DNA of 64,000 nt from positions 4,323,853-4,387,852 of the forward strand of contig NC_084768.1 of NCBI RefSeq assembly GCF_028858725.1, given 5' to 3'. The stretch's first letter is position 1. Each line of letters starts with the position of its first letter. This stretch comes from Colius striatus (taxonomy: Eukaryota; Chordata; Aves; Coliiformes; Coliidae). Below are positions 37,431 to 51,778 of this stretch, in pieces. A program made the position numbers and the translations under genes. The notes under the pieces were generated by a model that had not been told where the DNA came from, ran no database searches, and saw only the letters and a list, made by a program, of their open reading frames with translations.

Positions 37431-38683
37431 ATCTGTCTGGAAAGCATGAGAGATTTCAGTTCTGTGCCTTTAGATAAATATGCTCAGAGTCCATCTCCTA
37501 AAGCATTAATAAGAGCATTTCCACTAAATGAAAGGGAGCTAATCAAACCCACTTTGACTGTCTCACAGTTGGTAGCTCTTGGATCTCTTCCTGACTGGGG
37601 TCTCTCAGTTTGTTTTAAAGATAGCAGAACAGTGTACAACCTTTGGGGAAATTCCTGAATCTGTCAAAGGTTGGACAGCTAATTCTGAAGTGAAGGGATG
37701 CTCCTAAGTTATTGCTAAAACATCAGAATTTAATTGCTTGGGGGTTTTTTTCTGTGAAATATATTGATTTTTGTTTCAATTAGTTCATTACTTGTCATTA
37801 AAAGTTCATAATAACATCTGATGTCGTCTGAGAGTATTTGGCCTGGCATATGGATGTCACAGATTTGCAACAGCAGTTTCATTTCATTTTCTTTTTAAAC
37901 CAGTACAGATAAACTGATACATTTTTTTGCCTTATTTTTTTGGTCACAGTTTCTCCTGTTTGTGTTATAATGAAACATCTTGACAGTTTGAATCAGAGCA
38001 TATTAGACACCTTATGAGTAAATTGGAGGAGTAGCTATTTTCAGTAGCCTAGAAATGTTATCACAGTCTAACACATGGGTGTTAAAAGCATCTGCTCCTT
38101 TCATTAGTTCACTGACTATTTCATTTTTCTACATGACTTGAAATGATAAGACATGTCCTACTGGGGTCTGTTACAGTTTAAACAATGTGAATTAATACCC
38201 AATGTACTAAATGCATTTTTAAACAAAGGCTTGGTTCTGACGTTGGTCTTGAAATTTCATAACAAAAGTACCGAGTTTCAGTGACCTCAGATAATGTCTT
38301 CAAAGCATTCAAACAAGAAGATTTCAAAATCTAATCCTGTGTGTGTTGACTTTCATGAAGCTTAATGGCATCTGACCTACTAATTAATGCTTAGTCCATT
38401 TTTTGTGCACACTGTTACATTTACGTCAGTTGCCTGGAAACATGGATACATGCATACACCTCTTTTCTGTAAATACAAAATGTTTCAAACCCCATTGTGA
38501 GAATATTCATTTCAGATTAGGTTATGGAAATGTTTTCTTATTGCTTTATTAGTAAATGATCAATCCCTTTTAACCAGAAACGGAGCCTGCCGTGGCAGAT
38601 AGCTTTGTCTGAGATGCTTTTCTTTCACTCATGAAAGAAAGACTCGGGTTTTGTGTAAATAACTCATTTTAACTAGAAAAGTT
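37431..38683. other. Unique AT-rich DNA, no gene recognised
   Basis: No open frame above 110 codons, no repeat and no exon-like segment noticed. Confidence 0.5.
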
Positions 38684-39058
38684 CATAGAATTGTAGATCA
38701 TAGAATAGTTGAGGTTGACAAGATCTCTTGAGGTCATCCAGTCCAACACCTTGCTAAAGCAGAGTCACCCGGGACTGTGCCCAGTCTGGTTTTGAGCATG
38801 TCCACAAATGGAGACTCCACAACCTCCCAGGGCAACGTGTGCCACTGTTCCCTTACAGTCACCCTAAAGAAGTATTTTCTTACATTCAAATGGCATTTCA
38901 TGTGTAGTGTGTCAGATGCTGCAGTTCCTTGATAGTCGTGCTGGCCCTTCACTGGGCTCACTCCAGTAAGCCTGTGTCTGTCTTGTACTGGAGAGCTTGG
39001 AACTGGGCACTGCAGTCCAAATGGGAGCAGTGCTGAGGGGAAGAATCACCCCCTGTGA
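38684..39058 (-). mobile_element. CR1 LINE fragment, older subfamily
   Basis: Antisense copy with a duplicated, decayed inverted tail (catagaattgtagatcatagaat), then gttgaggttgacaagatctc, aggtcatccagtccaacacc and ccacaacctcccagggcaac. Further on, ggaactgggcactgcagtcc and gaggggaagaatcacc correspond to antisense ORF2. An internal deletion removes part of the usual ORF2 end. Many substitutions indicate an old insertion. Confidence 0.85.
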
Positions 39059-42000
39059 CACAGGACAAAGTTGTGAGCTACAAATTATACAAATAAGGAT
39101 AGCGAGGGCATTAAACATGACTAAATATGAGGAGGGAAATATTTAGCATGCTTGCATTTACATGTTTTTGGTTCTGTATTGATATATAAATATACTTCTA
39201 AAAGTATATGTTTATGTACTTTTGAAAGGAAATGTTTACATGCAAAAATTCCAACCTTGGTTTCCTTTAAGAACTGAGCTGCTGGCTGTGAGTCATCTTT
39301 AGTCATAGCAGAGCCTGACATTTCTATTTGGAAAGGGCAAAGACTGTGCACTTAGGTGAGGGAATTTGGCTGATTTCATTTCTTTATTGACTAATGGAGT
39401 ATTTCAGAAGCAGAGGAGAGGCAGAAGTGAACAACTTCCATTGACCTCTTCCCTTACCTATGTTTAATATCACAGTTTCATGAAGTAACATATATGCCAG
39501 GCTGGCAGGTTTTTTTCTAGAAGACAAGACCAGGGCAGACTCTTTTTTATAGGCATGTCAACTTCACCTGTAAAACATGCACTTGGCATTTGAATGGGCT
39601 ACTTGTGCACCAGTGCAACAGCTTAAAAGATGATAAAGCTATGGGTTAAAGTTTGGCTGCTGCCTGTGTACATAATCCAGGAAAAATACTTGATATTCCT
39701 TATGAAAATGCAAGGGAGCTGTAGTGCATTAGTCAGCACCATACTGCAGATCTTTCAACAAGCCTGGAAATTTCAGGTATTTGTCTTTGAACTGATGGTT
39801 CTCTTTAAGAAGAATTTCCCAAAAGAAAAATAAGTAACTCAAGATAATGTCAAGAAACAACTTGTTCTAAACCAGTAGGAATTTCTTTCTCTGGCAGACT
39901 GACATCCATTATAATCATCTTCTAAATCCAGAAGAAAGGTTCTTTGTCAGTTAAGTAATATCTTCCTATCATAGAAAATGACAAAATGAAATCCTTTTCT
40001 TACAGTTCTGGCTGTAAGAAATTGATGCTCACAAATCTCTCAGCACAAGTTCAGCAACTTCCATCCTCATCTCTCCAGAAATATTGAAACTTAACAGGCT
40101 TTTCTCTCTTTTTGGTGCATGTTTAGGTGTATATATTCTTGACTCATCTTGCAACTAATCTGAACTATTAAACCTTAAATAAAAGTGCAGTATTCCAGAT
40201 TCCCAACTGTGTTGCTCCTTCAGCTTGGCAGCAGTGAGGGTGAAGGAGTGCTCTTGGGCTCCTTTGGCTCACCAGCACATTTCTTTTGACCTGACAAATG
40301 AAGGGTCAGAGGGAAACAGCACTTTAAGTATTGTGGGTAAGGAGCTCACATTGGATTGTATTTTACAGGGTCTGTTCCCATCGTTTCACTTGGGAGTTTT
40401 CATCCATTCCTACAGACTAGCCCTTTACCCAGTAGTTTCTGTTCACTCTAGAACAGTTTTCATCTCAGTAAATAGCCAATGACCTGAGACCTGTCTGGTT
40501 TCCATAACTAGCATAGCTCTTTATAAACATTCCAAACTGTTTATTCAAAGCCAGGAGGTGGTTAGAGGTAGGATGTGGGGTACAGTTTGCTGATGGAACC
40601 AAACACGCTACTGGGATGCCTTGTTTCTGCCAGCCCCTCCATTGGTGTTTTGCCTGGTTGTTTGCCTGTGCCATGAAATTAGGATGCAATCTGTTTAGAA
40701 TGAGAAGGTGCCATTTGACTGAGACCCTGAGCGTTACCCAGGAGCACAGGGAAATCTGAACAGTTCCATAAGCTTTGGTGGAATACTTGTTCCTGAACTT
40801 TTGAACATCAGGATCTAAAGTCAGGGAAATAAGTGACTTGTCAGAAACTGATAGCACAGCTGCAAACTTTCTCATCTGATTTGTTGTTGGTTTTTAGGTG
40901 GCTCCATCTGCAGCAAACAACGTAGGGAAAAGCCCACCTTTGAAAAAGAAAAAAAGGGATAAAGATTTAAGGCCAAATGTACAAACAAAAAGGTCTGCTT
41001 TGTAGAATTTGGCAAAAGATTTCCAAATATTAGAATTAACATCTTATATTTGCTCTTTCCTTCATACCAATGCCAGTTTAAGGTAATGTAAGGAACTTAG
41101 TTTGCATTGGTCCTGTGATATACAGAACATTCAGACCTGTGTGTGGTCAGTGGAGCAGACAGATACTAAACAGGGAAGGACTTGGATTTTATTGTTGATC
41201 TCTAGATTCATCACAATAGATCTAAAACCAGGACTAATACATGACTTGATAGGATAAAACAGGAGAAACATGGCAGAGATTATTTTGAACAAGGAGAGGA
41301 AAGAATTTAATACAAATTTCTGTTTCATTTTCAATGTTATTTAAATGTATTTACATTTCATTTTGTAGATCTCAGCTGATATGAAGAAATGGTTTGGCTG
41401 AGAAGAGAACTAAATGTACTTTTGAAAGCAGTATTCTATTTATACTCAACTAAATAATGTCTTTTGTTTTGATCTTTGGGATATCAGCGTTCTTACCAAA
41501 CCTATTTCCTATATCCAGAAGATTCCTCAAATGTAAAAGGGTTTAAAGTAAAAGCTGTTCCACTCTGATTTTGGCAGCTGTCAATAAGCAAGTTTGAATG
41601 TCATCGTGTTGTCTTAAAAAATGAACTGGCAGAGGAGCAGGATGAAACTTGTGAGTGTCTGAACCACAAAGTAGGACCAACTTCATAACTAATAGGCCAA
41701 GGTTTCATAACCTATTAGAATTTCATACCTAGGAAGGAAAGAAATGAAAATTATCTGTACATGTTTTGTTTTCCTTTGTGTCAAAGCTTCAATTTGGAGA
41801 ATAATGAGAGCAGCTACATATAAGATGTTGTGAGTAACTATCTACAGGTACGATTTAAACCAACCAAACCTTCCAAATTCCCAAAGTGGAAGTTGGCAGG
41901 TTTCTTACCACAGACAGGCAACAAGCTATTAAAATATTGTTTATGTATATTTGATATTCTACGAGGCACCATAACCATGGTTGCTAATGGCTTTCTCTTC

Positions 42001-42191
42001 CAGTTCTGAGGAGCAGAGTAACGCAGATATTGTTTAGATCTTTGGTTTTAACTCTGAGAAATCTCTTCCCATGCTGCTGCATTATTTAATGAGTAGACAC
42101 CTGCTAAAAAGGAGAGCTAAACCTGACCTGCAGCTAAATCTTTTTCCTAATCTTAGGTATCTTCTAATAGAAAACCTATGACTAAACCAAG
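39059..42191. other. Unique AT-rich DNA, no gene recognised
   Basis: The longest frame is 136 codons on the minus strand (40,465-40,875) with no recognisable family. No repeat structure noticed. Confidence 0.5.
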
Positions 42192-42345
42192 TCACAGAAC
42201 CTTAGTTACTGAAGTTGAGGAGTAGAGAGCCCGTGGTCCAACCCTTGCTCAAAACAAGGCTAGCTTTGATGCCTTAGATTAGGCTGTTCATCCTCTTGAG
42301 TATCTCTGAGGTGAAGATTCCTCAAGCTTTCCATCAGCACTGTTC
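42192..42345 (-). mobile_element. Old CR1 3' fragment (tentative)
   Basis: Antisense CR1 landmarks are recognisable but decayed: gtcacagaaccttagttactg, gtccaacccttgctcaaaac, ttgagtatctctgaggtgaag and cagcactgttctag. The order matches an older CR1 UTR type. Confidence 0.5.
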
Positions 42346-45300
42346 TAGTCAGCAGTGGTGACTCTTTGCCCTATCTTTAGTCAGAGTTTCCTGTGCTAGT
42401 ACTTGTACCTCTTACCTCAGCCTTTTCCTGTGCACCTCTGAGAAGAGCCTTGGTCTGTCCTCTCTGCAATCCCCCAATATGTAGATGGAGACAGCAGTTA
42501 AATCACTCTCTGCCTTCTCTTTCTGGGGCTAAGCAAACCCATTTATCTCATCTGCTCCCACCTCCCCTTGCTCCAGACAGCTGACCACACTTCCTAACTT
42601 TTGGGGGGCCCAAGAATGCTTTATGTGGTGATATTTTGCTCATAGAGATGCTATTTCATGGATGTTTTCATGGATCCACGCTTTATGAATGTTTTTCCTT
42701 TTTGTTTAAGGCAAAAGAAAACAAAAAGTTAGTTTAAGTAACAGAATTTTAGTGTATTTGGAGTTATGCTGTAGATAGCCAGGTAAGATAAAAAACCCTT
42801 CCACAAGGATGAACTTGGTTTTGTTACAGTTTCTAATGCTGCTGCTTCTGAATTTCCTTACTCTGTTAGACCTGTATCTATTCTGTCAAATTTATACCTA
42901 TAAACAAACACGTTGGCAAAGAAGTAAGGAGGTATAAACAGCCTCTGCATGAATTTGGGCCAGTTATTAACTGTGGTATGAAACTCAGAAGTGAAATTCC
43001 ACGGTAGGATCGGCCAGGAGCAAGAAACCATTGGCCTGGAGATGGAGTTAGAGAAGTTGAGGCAAGAGGTTAACTGCCGTGGTTGTAAGCTGTAGTAGGG
43101 CCTCATAATTCCCCAGAAAAGTTCCTTCCCATCCTATATCCCTCTGCCTCTCTGTTTTTATTCTGTAGGAACAGTAGCATAGACTGTTAGGATGTTGTTC
43201 ATCTTTCTGATACCATCTGTTTTCCTTGGTGGGAGGGAGGAATGGGATTCATTCCAAGCTGTTCCAAATGTTTTTCCCTGATTCAGGCTGAAATTCAGAT
43301 GTTCATGTTCAGTTTCTCATGCGGTTCAGTGGCACTTAGAGTACTGTACCCTGGGCAGTCCCGATCCATATGGCGCTTGACCCAACAAAGCTGTGATCGC
43401 CTCTTTATAGAGATGAGAAGGTCTGTGGCAGTTGCTGTGAAATCAAAGGACAGTGGTTCAGCAGTGAAGCTGTCGCTGCATTCCTTTGCTGGATTAACAA
43501 TTTACTCTTTCTTGTGTATTGACTAAATGCTTTCCCCTCAGCTTTTGTTCGGCTTTTGTTCCAGTTCTGTACTATCTCTATAGCTCCTGTGTGTCTTCTC
43601 TGTAATCATCTTGACTACTGGTGATTTTTTTCATGCATTTCCACATCCTTTCTTGTCCTGCTCCAAATTCTCTTTCTTTTCCCCTCCATTAAAATAATGG
43701 ACAGTGTCCTGATCTTGTTCTCTCAGCCATCATCTTGCCTCTCCTCATTTTTAGATCTATGTATTTTTTCTCAATAGGCAGCTGACAGCCTGAACACAAT
43801 GATTTTCTTTTTGTCCTCAGCTTAGTTATATGTCTTCAAATCAGTGAGCTTCACCAAAAAGCTGAGGCTGTGAAACTGGTGCTAAAGCTTAAGCCTGAAA
43901 AGTGCTCCTCAGGACTTTCCCCTGGCTTTTGCAACAGCTCCTGCAGAAGTTTTCTGCAAGCTCTGCTCTTGCATGGCAACACTGTGTAGAACTGTCAAAC
44001 CCAATATAGCTATGTGTTGGAAAGACTGTCTATTGAAAGTCCTCGCAGCAGAGACAGTTAAATGCTGCTCTTTATGTGTGCAGCCTCTCAAGCCATAAGC
44101 AACAACTCATTCCCTCATGTCTTTTGATGGTGGTTGAAAGATATCCTTGCTTACCAATCAATAGATGGAATTAAGTAACTGGATAGTTTAAAGAATTGTT
44201 TTGTTTCTTTTAAATCTTGATGGGATGTGTTTGGCCTTTTTTTAGGCCATGGAGGGATTATACTCAAAGAAGGAAAGAATCTGTGTGATTAGATGTGAGC
44301 AGAATCATCTCCAAGTTATAAGAGCTGACTGCCTGTAGTAAATTAGCAAATGCATGATTTATAACTGTTTCTGTGTGTGCAGTGTTCCTTGGTAATCTCC
44401 CAGAACTAAGGACTTCAATGTGCATAATTCACTATATTTTTTGTTGTTGTTTTGCGTTATTTTTTGACGTGGATTTCCACATCCATACAGCAGCCCTTTC
44501 CATTGCCTCACAAAGAGAATCCACACAGATACAGACTGAAAAGTGGCAAAACTGTTAAATTACAAATATGTTATAAATATTTCAATATAAATTAGCATAT
44601 GAGTGTTGTGATGAGTGTCAATAGCAAGAGAAAAATGTCAAATCAAAGGACTTGAGTAGGTCTTGTGGACCATGTTCTGCTGTGCTGTTGGTGTGGGGAA
44701 GTTTACCAATACAGGATTTTCAGCATTAGCTGTAGAAAAGATTTTGGGGGAATGATTTAAATTGAAATTAACTGATGAAATAATGCAATATCTAGACAAA
44801 TTTAGAAGACTTTCAGGAAAACCCTCGATTCTTTTGCTTTCGCTGTAAGAGTGACAAACAGAGATTATTCAGTTCAATACTAGATTGATGCAGTTCAGAA
44901 AAGCTAGATAAATCTTTATTAAATGCAGCTGTTTGACTACTGTACTCTAGAGCAAATTAAATTACACTACTGACAGTTCCTGGAAGAATTAACCTGTGTG
45001 TTTTAAAATGGCATTAGGAGGATATTTTAACATCTTTACGAACATTGGCGTGAATATTGTGGCATAGCTGTAATTCAGTCAGAATATAACTGGGTATAAC
45101 TTCAGTTTTCTTTGCTGTTGGCATGGTACCTACTTCAGTAGTGGTTCCATATTGGCTTGTAGTTGTCTGAGTGATGCTGGTACAGAACACAGGTCCATGC
45201 AAATACTGCAGTTTTGCTAATTCAGTCAAGGACAGGACATCCCTTATTTCAGCTCTCTGTAGCCTGCAGCTACCTGCTGCTAGGCCAGGCTTTGCACTCC

Positions 45301-48300
45301 TCCTCAGACTCCAGAGCACATCATGTAATGAAGTTCTATGTCTCTTTATAAGTTGCTACCAAAAGGCTATCACTGCTTATATACAGCTAAGACTTAATTT
45401 AGCAGGTGGGGGGATGCTGAAATATTGCTTAGTTCTTTGTCCACGTTTCTTGAATGTTTTTTCAGGCTGTGAGAAATTACTCAGGGGAAGTATCTTGGCC
45501 CTTGAAGAATGCCTTCTAAACTAAAGTGAGCTGACACAATGAAAGACCATTTGTTTTCTAAGAGTGAGTAGTTAGCAGTTTAATTATGGCCACCAGACAA
45601 AAGCATGCATAAGAAAATCGTTGTTGCTGAATGCAAAGAACTTGCCAAAGAGCTTGAGTCTTCCAGAGCTGTTATAGCCACACCTGCTGTTTCAGATGAT
45701 CCAATGAACCCCTCCATTAAGAATCAAGCCCTTGTATTTCTTGAATGGGACAGTTTGGTACAGTTCTGGTTGATGATCCCAGTTTACAAGGAACGTGATA
45801 AAATCCTCTTCAGAAAGTCATTGCTAAGATTGCATAATTGGGCATTAAAGTTCTGATTATACTTTACAAACTCCAGGACTTTGTTAAAAACCTGACATTC
45901 CAATGTACTGAATTTCAGTGTTTGACAGCTCAGCTGTGAGAATTTTTTTAGAGAACATTTGTACCATAAGAACAGCATGTTAATTGACTAAAAAAAACTG
46001 GGACAGATTAATCATGGGAGGGAACAGGATAGTTAAGAGAATGTGGTTCTAGAGCCCTCTGCTGATGAAAACCTTTAGGAGTATGGTTCTTTTCAAATGC
46101 CCTTTTCTGAATGGGCTGGGTTATTCATCTCATCCATTTCAGATGACTAACTTGGGATGGAATCACACACTGGGGTGGCTTCTTGTGGTGCTGGCCAAGA
46201 AGGAGCCTAAAGGACTAGCTTGCTCCAGGCCCTGAGCTTCCACATGGCCAAAGCTGAGGTGAGGTGCATCCACATCCCTGTGTTCACAGGTGTATCTCCA
46301 GTCAGAGTTATTAGCCTGTGAATTTTGCAAGGATGTCTTTGAGCAGTGGCTTGTGATAGTGATGAAAGTTATGTATTCTGCAAGAGAAGATCAGGATATG
46401 GCTGAGCACTGCTGACTGATGTGTTGAAAGAGTAGAGAGAATAGACATGAGCCAGAAAGTTAACTGGCAGAGAATATATACTAATAGCATGTGCCTTCCC
46501 CACAAACACTCAAGCAGGGTTTTGCAGCCTGCCTTTCTTTTTCAGTTTCTCAATGCTATTGACTAAACATGAGCCCTGTACAGCACAATGTGCCTTATTG
46601 CCAGGGCTGATGTTAGAGGCTGTGTAGGAGGATGGAACAAACCAAGCAGACATCTTTATTTTTCTCGGTGCTCATAGACATATTTGTTATCATCCACACT
46701 GCATAGTAAACTCAGAATTTTAGCTGTTCAGTGTCTAAAATATTAAAGCAACCGCTGTCTGCAGCGTTTTGAGAGTGACTAGCCTAAGCTGGTTAAGACT
46801 CCCTGGAGTTTGATAAGAGAGTTACATCCACAAACTGTTGCATTGGTTTATTATTTTTTGAAAGATCTGTTGTTAAAAACAGGAGCTGGGTTTGTGTGAG
46901 ACAATCAAAGGGCTTACTTACTGCTCTTGGAGAAAATGTGAAGCAAAAAGAGGTCTCGTAGGGCTTTTTTTCAGATTTATAAAGCCAAAGCCTTCTGGCA
47001 AAATTATTTACTGATTTACTTGGAAATGAGAGGAGATGCACTGAAGTTGCCCTTGAATCTGGCAATTCCTTGTACAAGTGGCAGTTACCCTCAGCCTTTC
47101 CCAACAGGAACAGCCAGAGGAAGGCACAGCTCATGGTTCTGGGGCTGGAGCGGGCTGTGTGCTGGGCTGGTCCTGCTGGCTCTGCAGGAATTGCAGAGAA
47201 AAGCCCCCCTCATTTTCCACAGAGGAAGCAGATGATTTCATTTCAGTGAAATCATTTCAGTGAATCATTTCATTTCAGCCAGTGAGGCTGATCTGAATCC
47301 ATGGCAAGAGGATAAGGAAACGTGTTGAAACCACAGAGGAACCTGCAAAATGCATTCAAGTGTGAAAAACTGGGCTACTGAGAGAAAGTGAGAATATGCC
47401 ACCCACAAATTTCCTTAGGGAAGTGTAATCAGAGTTTGGGAAGCCACTTACCACTACTACATTATCTGATGATAACAGATAACAAAAAGACCATTCTTGT
47501 GATCTCTTAACAGCTGTGTAGACAACTGTAACCGTGACTGTCTCCCTCTTCCAGTCACTAGTGATGAATGATGTCCTCTCTGAGTCTTTCTGGGTGGTTA
47601 ATAAACTGTGATGCTTACTCATGAAAAATCACTAAAGAACTGGGCTTGTTTGCCATGGAGTAACCAACTTTTTCCAAGGTGGATGTGTCATTTTTGCATT
47701 GGTCCACATCTTTTCTTCTCTTAGGATATTTCTTGTTCTGCCTGCCTTTACTTTCCCAGGATTGCCTCTACTGTAGAATTTGAACCTGGCAAGGTTTTAA
47801 GGAGAAGTCAGTATGGTAGTACAGAAAGAGAATGCTCTGTGCAGATCTTTCCTGTGAATTCATGGAAAAGCTTGATAGCTCTGCATTGGCATAAGATGGT
47901 CTTTACTGAAATGACGTGAATGTTTTCTACTGAAGCTGTACTTGAAAGTTTGCAGATGAAATACACAATCCTCCTGAGTTCTGAAGGGCTTTAATTAAGG
48001 ATGTATATGTGCTTATTGCTTCACAGGTGAAGACTAGTGATGGACTAGATAGTGTGGAGGGGAAGGGGCCAAAATTCAGATTTTATCACTTGATTCTGGC
48101 TGAAAATATGCAAGAGAGAAATGTGGCAGCTACTGTTCACATTGAAATGCAGAGATGTGCTGTGGTATTCATGGGTAGTGAGGTATTTATAGAGAGAAAT
48201 GTCTGGTTAGATGTAAAATTGTATTCTCATAATTCAAGCAACTGTTTTTTGTGGATACTTGTGGGAGTTTTGTTTTTAAGGTCTCATTTGTGCTGATGTT

Positions 48301-48736
48301 GTGGTGTACAGATATAGGCTTTTGCATGTTGGTAATCTGATTTATGAACATACATGCCAGCGAGTGACAGCATGGTGCTTACCATTAATGCACGTGCTGA
48401 AGCAAATGGGGAGCGCTGGGGAAGAACGTGCATCCACAGCCAGGAAGGAGGATGGAATAACAAAAGAAAGAGAAACTGATGGACAAGTAAAGGTTTTGTG
48501 GGCTTTTGGCAAAATTTAAGATTTTCTGTAGGGAGAAGGGAGATTTTGCTGAGAGGAAAAGTCGTCAGTGGTGAGTGAACAATGACGGGAAATAAGTTAT
48601 GTGTTTGTGCAATGCAGTTGAAGAGTTTGAATGTTTATGTAGGAACTCATAGAAGAGAGAATAATTCTATAGGAAAGAAAGCCAGCCTGGGTATTATAAA
48701 GAGCTGTGGTAGTGCATAATTTAAATAAGACATTCA
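42346..48736. other. Unique AT-rich DNA, no gene recognised
   Basis: Scattered frames of 80-117 codons (for example 45,014-45,319 minus, 45,171-45,524 plus, 46,793-47,134 minus) have no recognisable product. A small set of atttcagtga repeats with a short palindrome lies at 47,234-47,278. Nothing else stands out. Confidence 0.45.
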
Positions 48737-48777
48737 GGGGGGAGGTGCAGGAGGAGGGATGTGAGACAGGGGAGGGG
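48737..48777 (+). other. G-rich patch, possible G-quadruplex
   Basis: G tracts at 48,737-48,742, 48,756-48,758, 48,769-48,772 and 48,774-48,777 are separated by 13, 10 and 1 bases. Loops this long make a stable quadruplex uncertain. Confidence 0.3.
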
Positions 48778-49041
48778 TCTGGAGGTAACACCAGTGGTTG
48801 GGATGTGAAAGGCAAAAAGGAGTGTAAGGAAAGTGGACCAAGAACTGTGATAACATCAGCAAGGAGGGAGAGGACAGGGCTGATGAGAAACTGTTAATGT
48901 TGGCCAATTTGAAGACCAGGAAAAGATGAAGAGGGTGGGTGACTACTGGGGAACAGGTTATGCAAAATATAGGAGTATACCAGGAGATGTTGAGAGAACA
49001 TAAGCAGCAGAGGTCCGAGAGTGAACAGTCCTTCTGATGCT

Positions 49042-49946
49042 TCAGTCACTTGGAAAGTGTAAGAGTTGGACTAGGTGATGCTGAGGTGAAGTCAAAAGGC
49101 TTCCTGTACAAGGAGAGCGTGGTGAAGACAGCAACTGGGGATCAAAAAAGGCTTTGGGTGGATGATACCTGGCAATAATGTGGAGAGTGATAGGGAAAAG
49201 TGTCTGTTGGAGAGCTGTTCCAAGAGGAACTGTTTGATAAAAGGTCAAGAGGTTGTTTGGTAGCATCAGGAATAGAAAGGGAGAAGCCCAGTGCTGCATG
49301 CCAGTGCTGTGATGCAGCACAGAGTGTGAGCTGAGCTGGTCTCTGTAGTGCCCATCAGGAGCTGTTTCAGGGAAGGCATCTGCAGTACTGTGGCACTGCC
49401 AAATTACCCAGCTCCTGCACAGCCCAGTTTTATTTGATGCAAGCAAAGAAGGTGCAGGTGGGAAGTGGAGTGGTGCACAAGATTTCATTCTGCTGTGGAA
49501 GTAAGATGTAGCCTGCCTCCTGAAGCACAGATGCAGTCCTGTGGGCTGGACCTCATGGAAAATGCAAGGAATAGTAGGAATATTCACAGGAGTGGTGGCC
49601 TTAAAGGAGAGAAACTGCCTGAAAGCAGAGTTTGAATGGTGGAAAAGGTTGGCAAAGGAAAGGGTTGTGACTGGAGGGAACACTCACCTTGGTGAGCAAT
49701 AACCTGCAGTTTTTGGACAGGTGTAACTGAATGTAGCTGAACTTTGGAAATACAGATGTCTAAACAAATAGGTGTTATGACATGTTGTAAATTAACCAAA
49801 TCTTCTAGTTTGGACTTCAGTAGTACCTGCTCCAGTGTGACTGTGTGATTCCCAGGCTGAGCAAGGCAGCAGTGATAGGAAGGAAGAGGACGGTCCCTTG
49901 TCCCAGCACATCTCTGCCCGAGTTCTTTCTGAAGATCAGCTTTCAT
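49042..49946 (-). other. Overlapping minus-strand open frames of unknown status
   Basis: A 213-codon frame (49,042-49,683) is the longest in the window outside repeats; a second 120-codon frame (49,584-49,946) lies upstream and overlaps it. The second is followed, on the minus strand, by a GT-AG-compatible donor-like string (caaggtgag near 49,690). The translations are rich in Ser, Pro, Leu and His and have no domain, signal peptide or membrane segment that I recognise. In DNA of this composition a frame of such length can occur by chance, so I do not call it a gene. A spliced non-coding RNA or a decayed unknown repeat is equally possible. Confidence 0.2.
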
Positions 49947-51778
49947 TCTGAGTCATGCTTGTCACGTTTAATTAAAACTTTCCTTCCTAGCTGCAGTTTG
50001 TAGCTGCACATTGTTATGTCTGGAACTTTCATTCTGCAAACTCAGCAAACTGCTTGCAGTTTTCCTGTAGTAAGCTCCTGCTAAGCTGATTAACATGTCA
50101 GCAATAATGCAGACGGATTGTGATGGAAACCACTGAAAAGTAATTGGGTATTCTGTATGATCCTGTTCCTCTCTGAGGAAGAAGCCTAGACTTAATGAAA
50201 GTTATATAGCTTATATTTAAATACCAATTTGTTTAGTTGATGTATTTAGCAGGTAAATGATGTTTTCTCTATTGTTCTTTTGGATAGCAGTTCCAGCCGT
50301 CACACGGGCAGCAAAATCCATTACACCATAAAGCACGAAATAAAGCAGATTTCATACTGCATTTCATACCAGATAATCTTTTAAACTAAAGGATTACAGT
50401 AAGCAAATGCTGAAACACATCAAAGATCTAAGTTTAAATGTCAATTTCCCAGCTCCCAGAGAGCACACTTTCCAAAGGAGGCTATTTCCCATCTCAGACC
50501 ATAGGGATTCTCTCCTGCAGGGTGGGCCATCAAACTGATTGGAATCTCTAGCAATTAAGAGCATGATGATAAAGTGGCAACATGTTCTACTAATATGCAA
50601 CAAATCACTGAAATCCTGTCAGTTCTTGTATAAAAAAAACTGAACAAAACTGGGGTTTTCCTTAAGGTTATTTAAAAACTGTCTTTAGGGAGAATAATAA
50701 ATAATAAGAAGTAATAAAGAAGAAACAAACCCGGAACAAAAGAACCACCCCCAACAAGATTTTTGCTGTCACTAAATAGTCTTTATTCTTGAAGTCATCA
50801 TCTTCCGTGATTAAGATAATAAAACCCCCCACATTTACTCAAAGACTCTCAGGAATTTTCCAGGCAAGACCAATTTAAAGGTTTTGGGTTTTTTCCTAGC
50901 CACGGAGAAGCAAAGTTGTGCATTTGTTTCCAGTGAAGTACTGTCATGTCTGCTGCCAAGGCATTAATACACCTTCCCATTTGGATTTTGGGGAAGAGAA
51001 GTAAGTTTTATAGATGACATAGGGTTTTAAGGAAGGGGGATGCTGGTTTTCAGCAAAGAATAAGTAGATTACATTTCATCAGAACTTCTTTTTGCATTGG
51101 ATAATTGTAAGAGTATAAAAAATAGCAGTGACTGCTGCTGCAAGAGCTTACATAACCATAATGCTCACGTCACAAATACTGTATTGTGACTCTAGACAAA
51201 GAGTCTTGACAAGAAGAAAAGATAGAAAATGGAGCTATTAAGAGTTGTACATTTGGCCTGGTGAAGAAATGAATGAGTGAAGACTCACACAGTTTCATAC
51301 AAGACAGCACTAAGATGATGCCCACAAAGATGCATATGATAGAAAAGTGAGCAGCAGATTTAAACTCCCATATGTGGGTGTCATATTTCTGCATAAAAGC
51401 CCCCAGATCTCGGTTATTAGTGGTGCTCTGTTTCTAATGGGAAGGCTGAACTGAAAGGTAAGATGACTCTGAGAGCTTTGAAGTTCCCTAATTGTTTTAG
51501 TGACCCAGACTGCAAATGGACACAATGTAAATCACCTGAACAGCACATGTAATTAATGAGAAGAAAGAAAACAAAAGTTGATGTCTGGCTGTTGCTGGGA
51601 GAGTGTCAGTGAGGAAGGAACAGTAGTACTGCCATCAACAAGATGTGGTTTGAAGAAGGGGATGATATCAACTAAAGAAACAGCAGCTGCAGAGATGGGT
51701 CTTCAGCCTCTTTTTGTGATCAGCCCCTTCTAGAGATCAGGCTGGTGCTGTGCCACGAGTACCCTGGATGGCAGAGAT
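49947..51778. other. Unique AT-rich DNA, no gene recognised
   Basis: No frame above 75 codons and no repeat noticed. Confidence 0.5.

Noticed and set aside
45605..45856. 83-codon plus-strand frame with a plausible-looking protein
   Set aside because: No domain recognised, no acceptor or donor at suitable positions, length within chance expectation.
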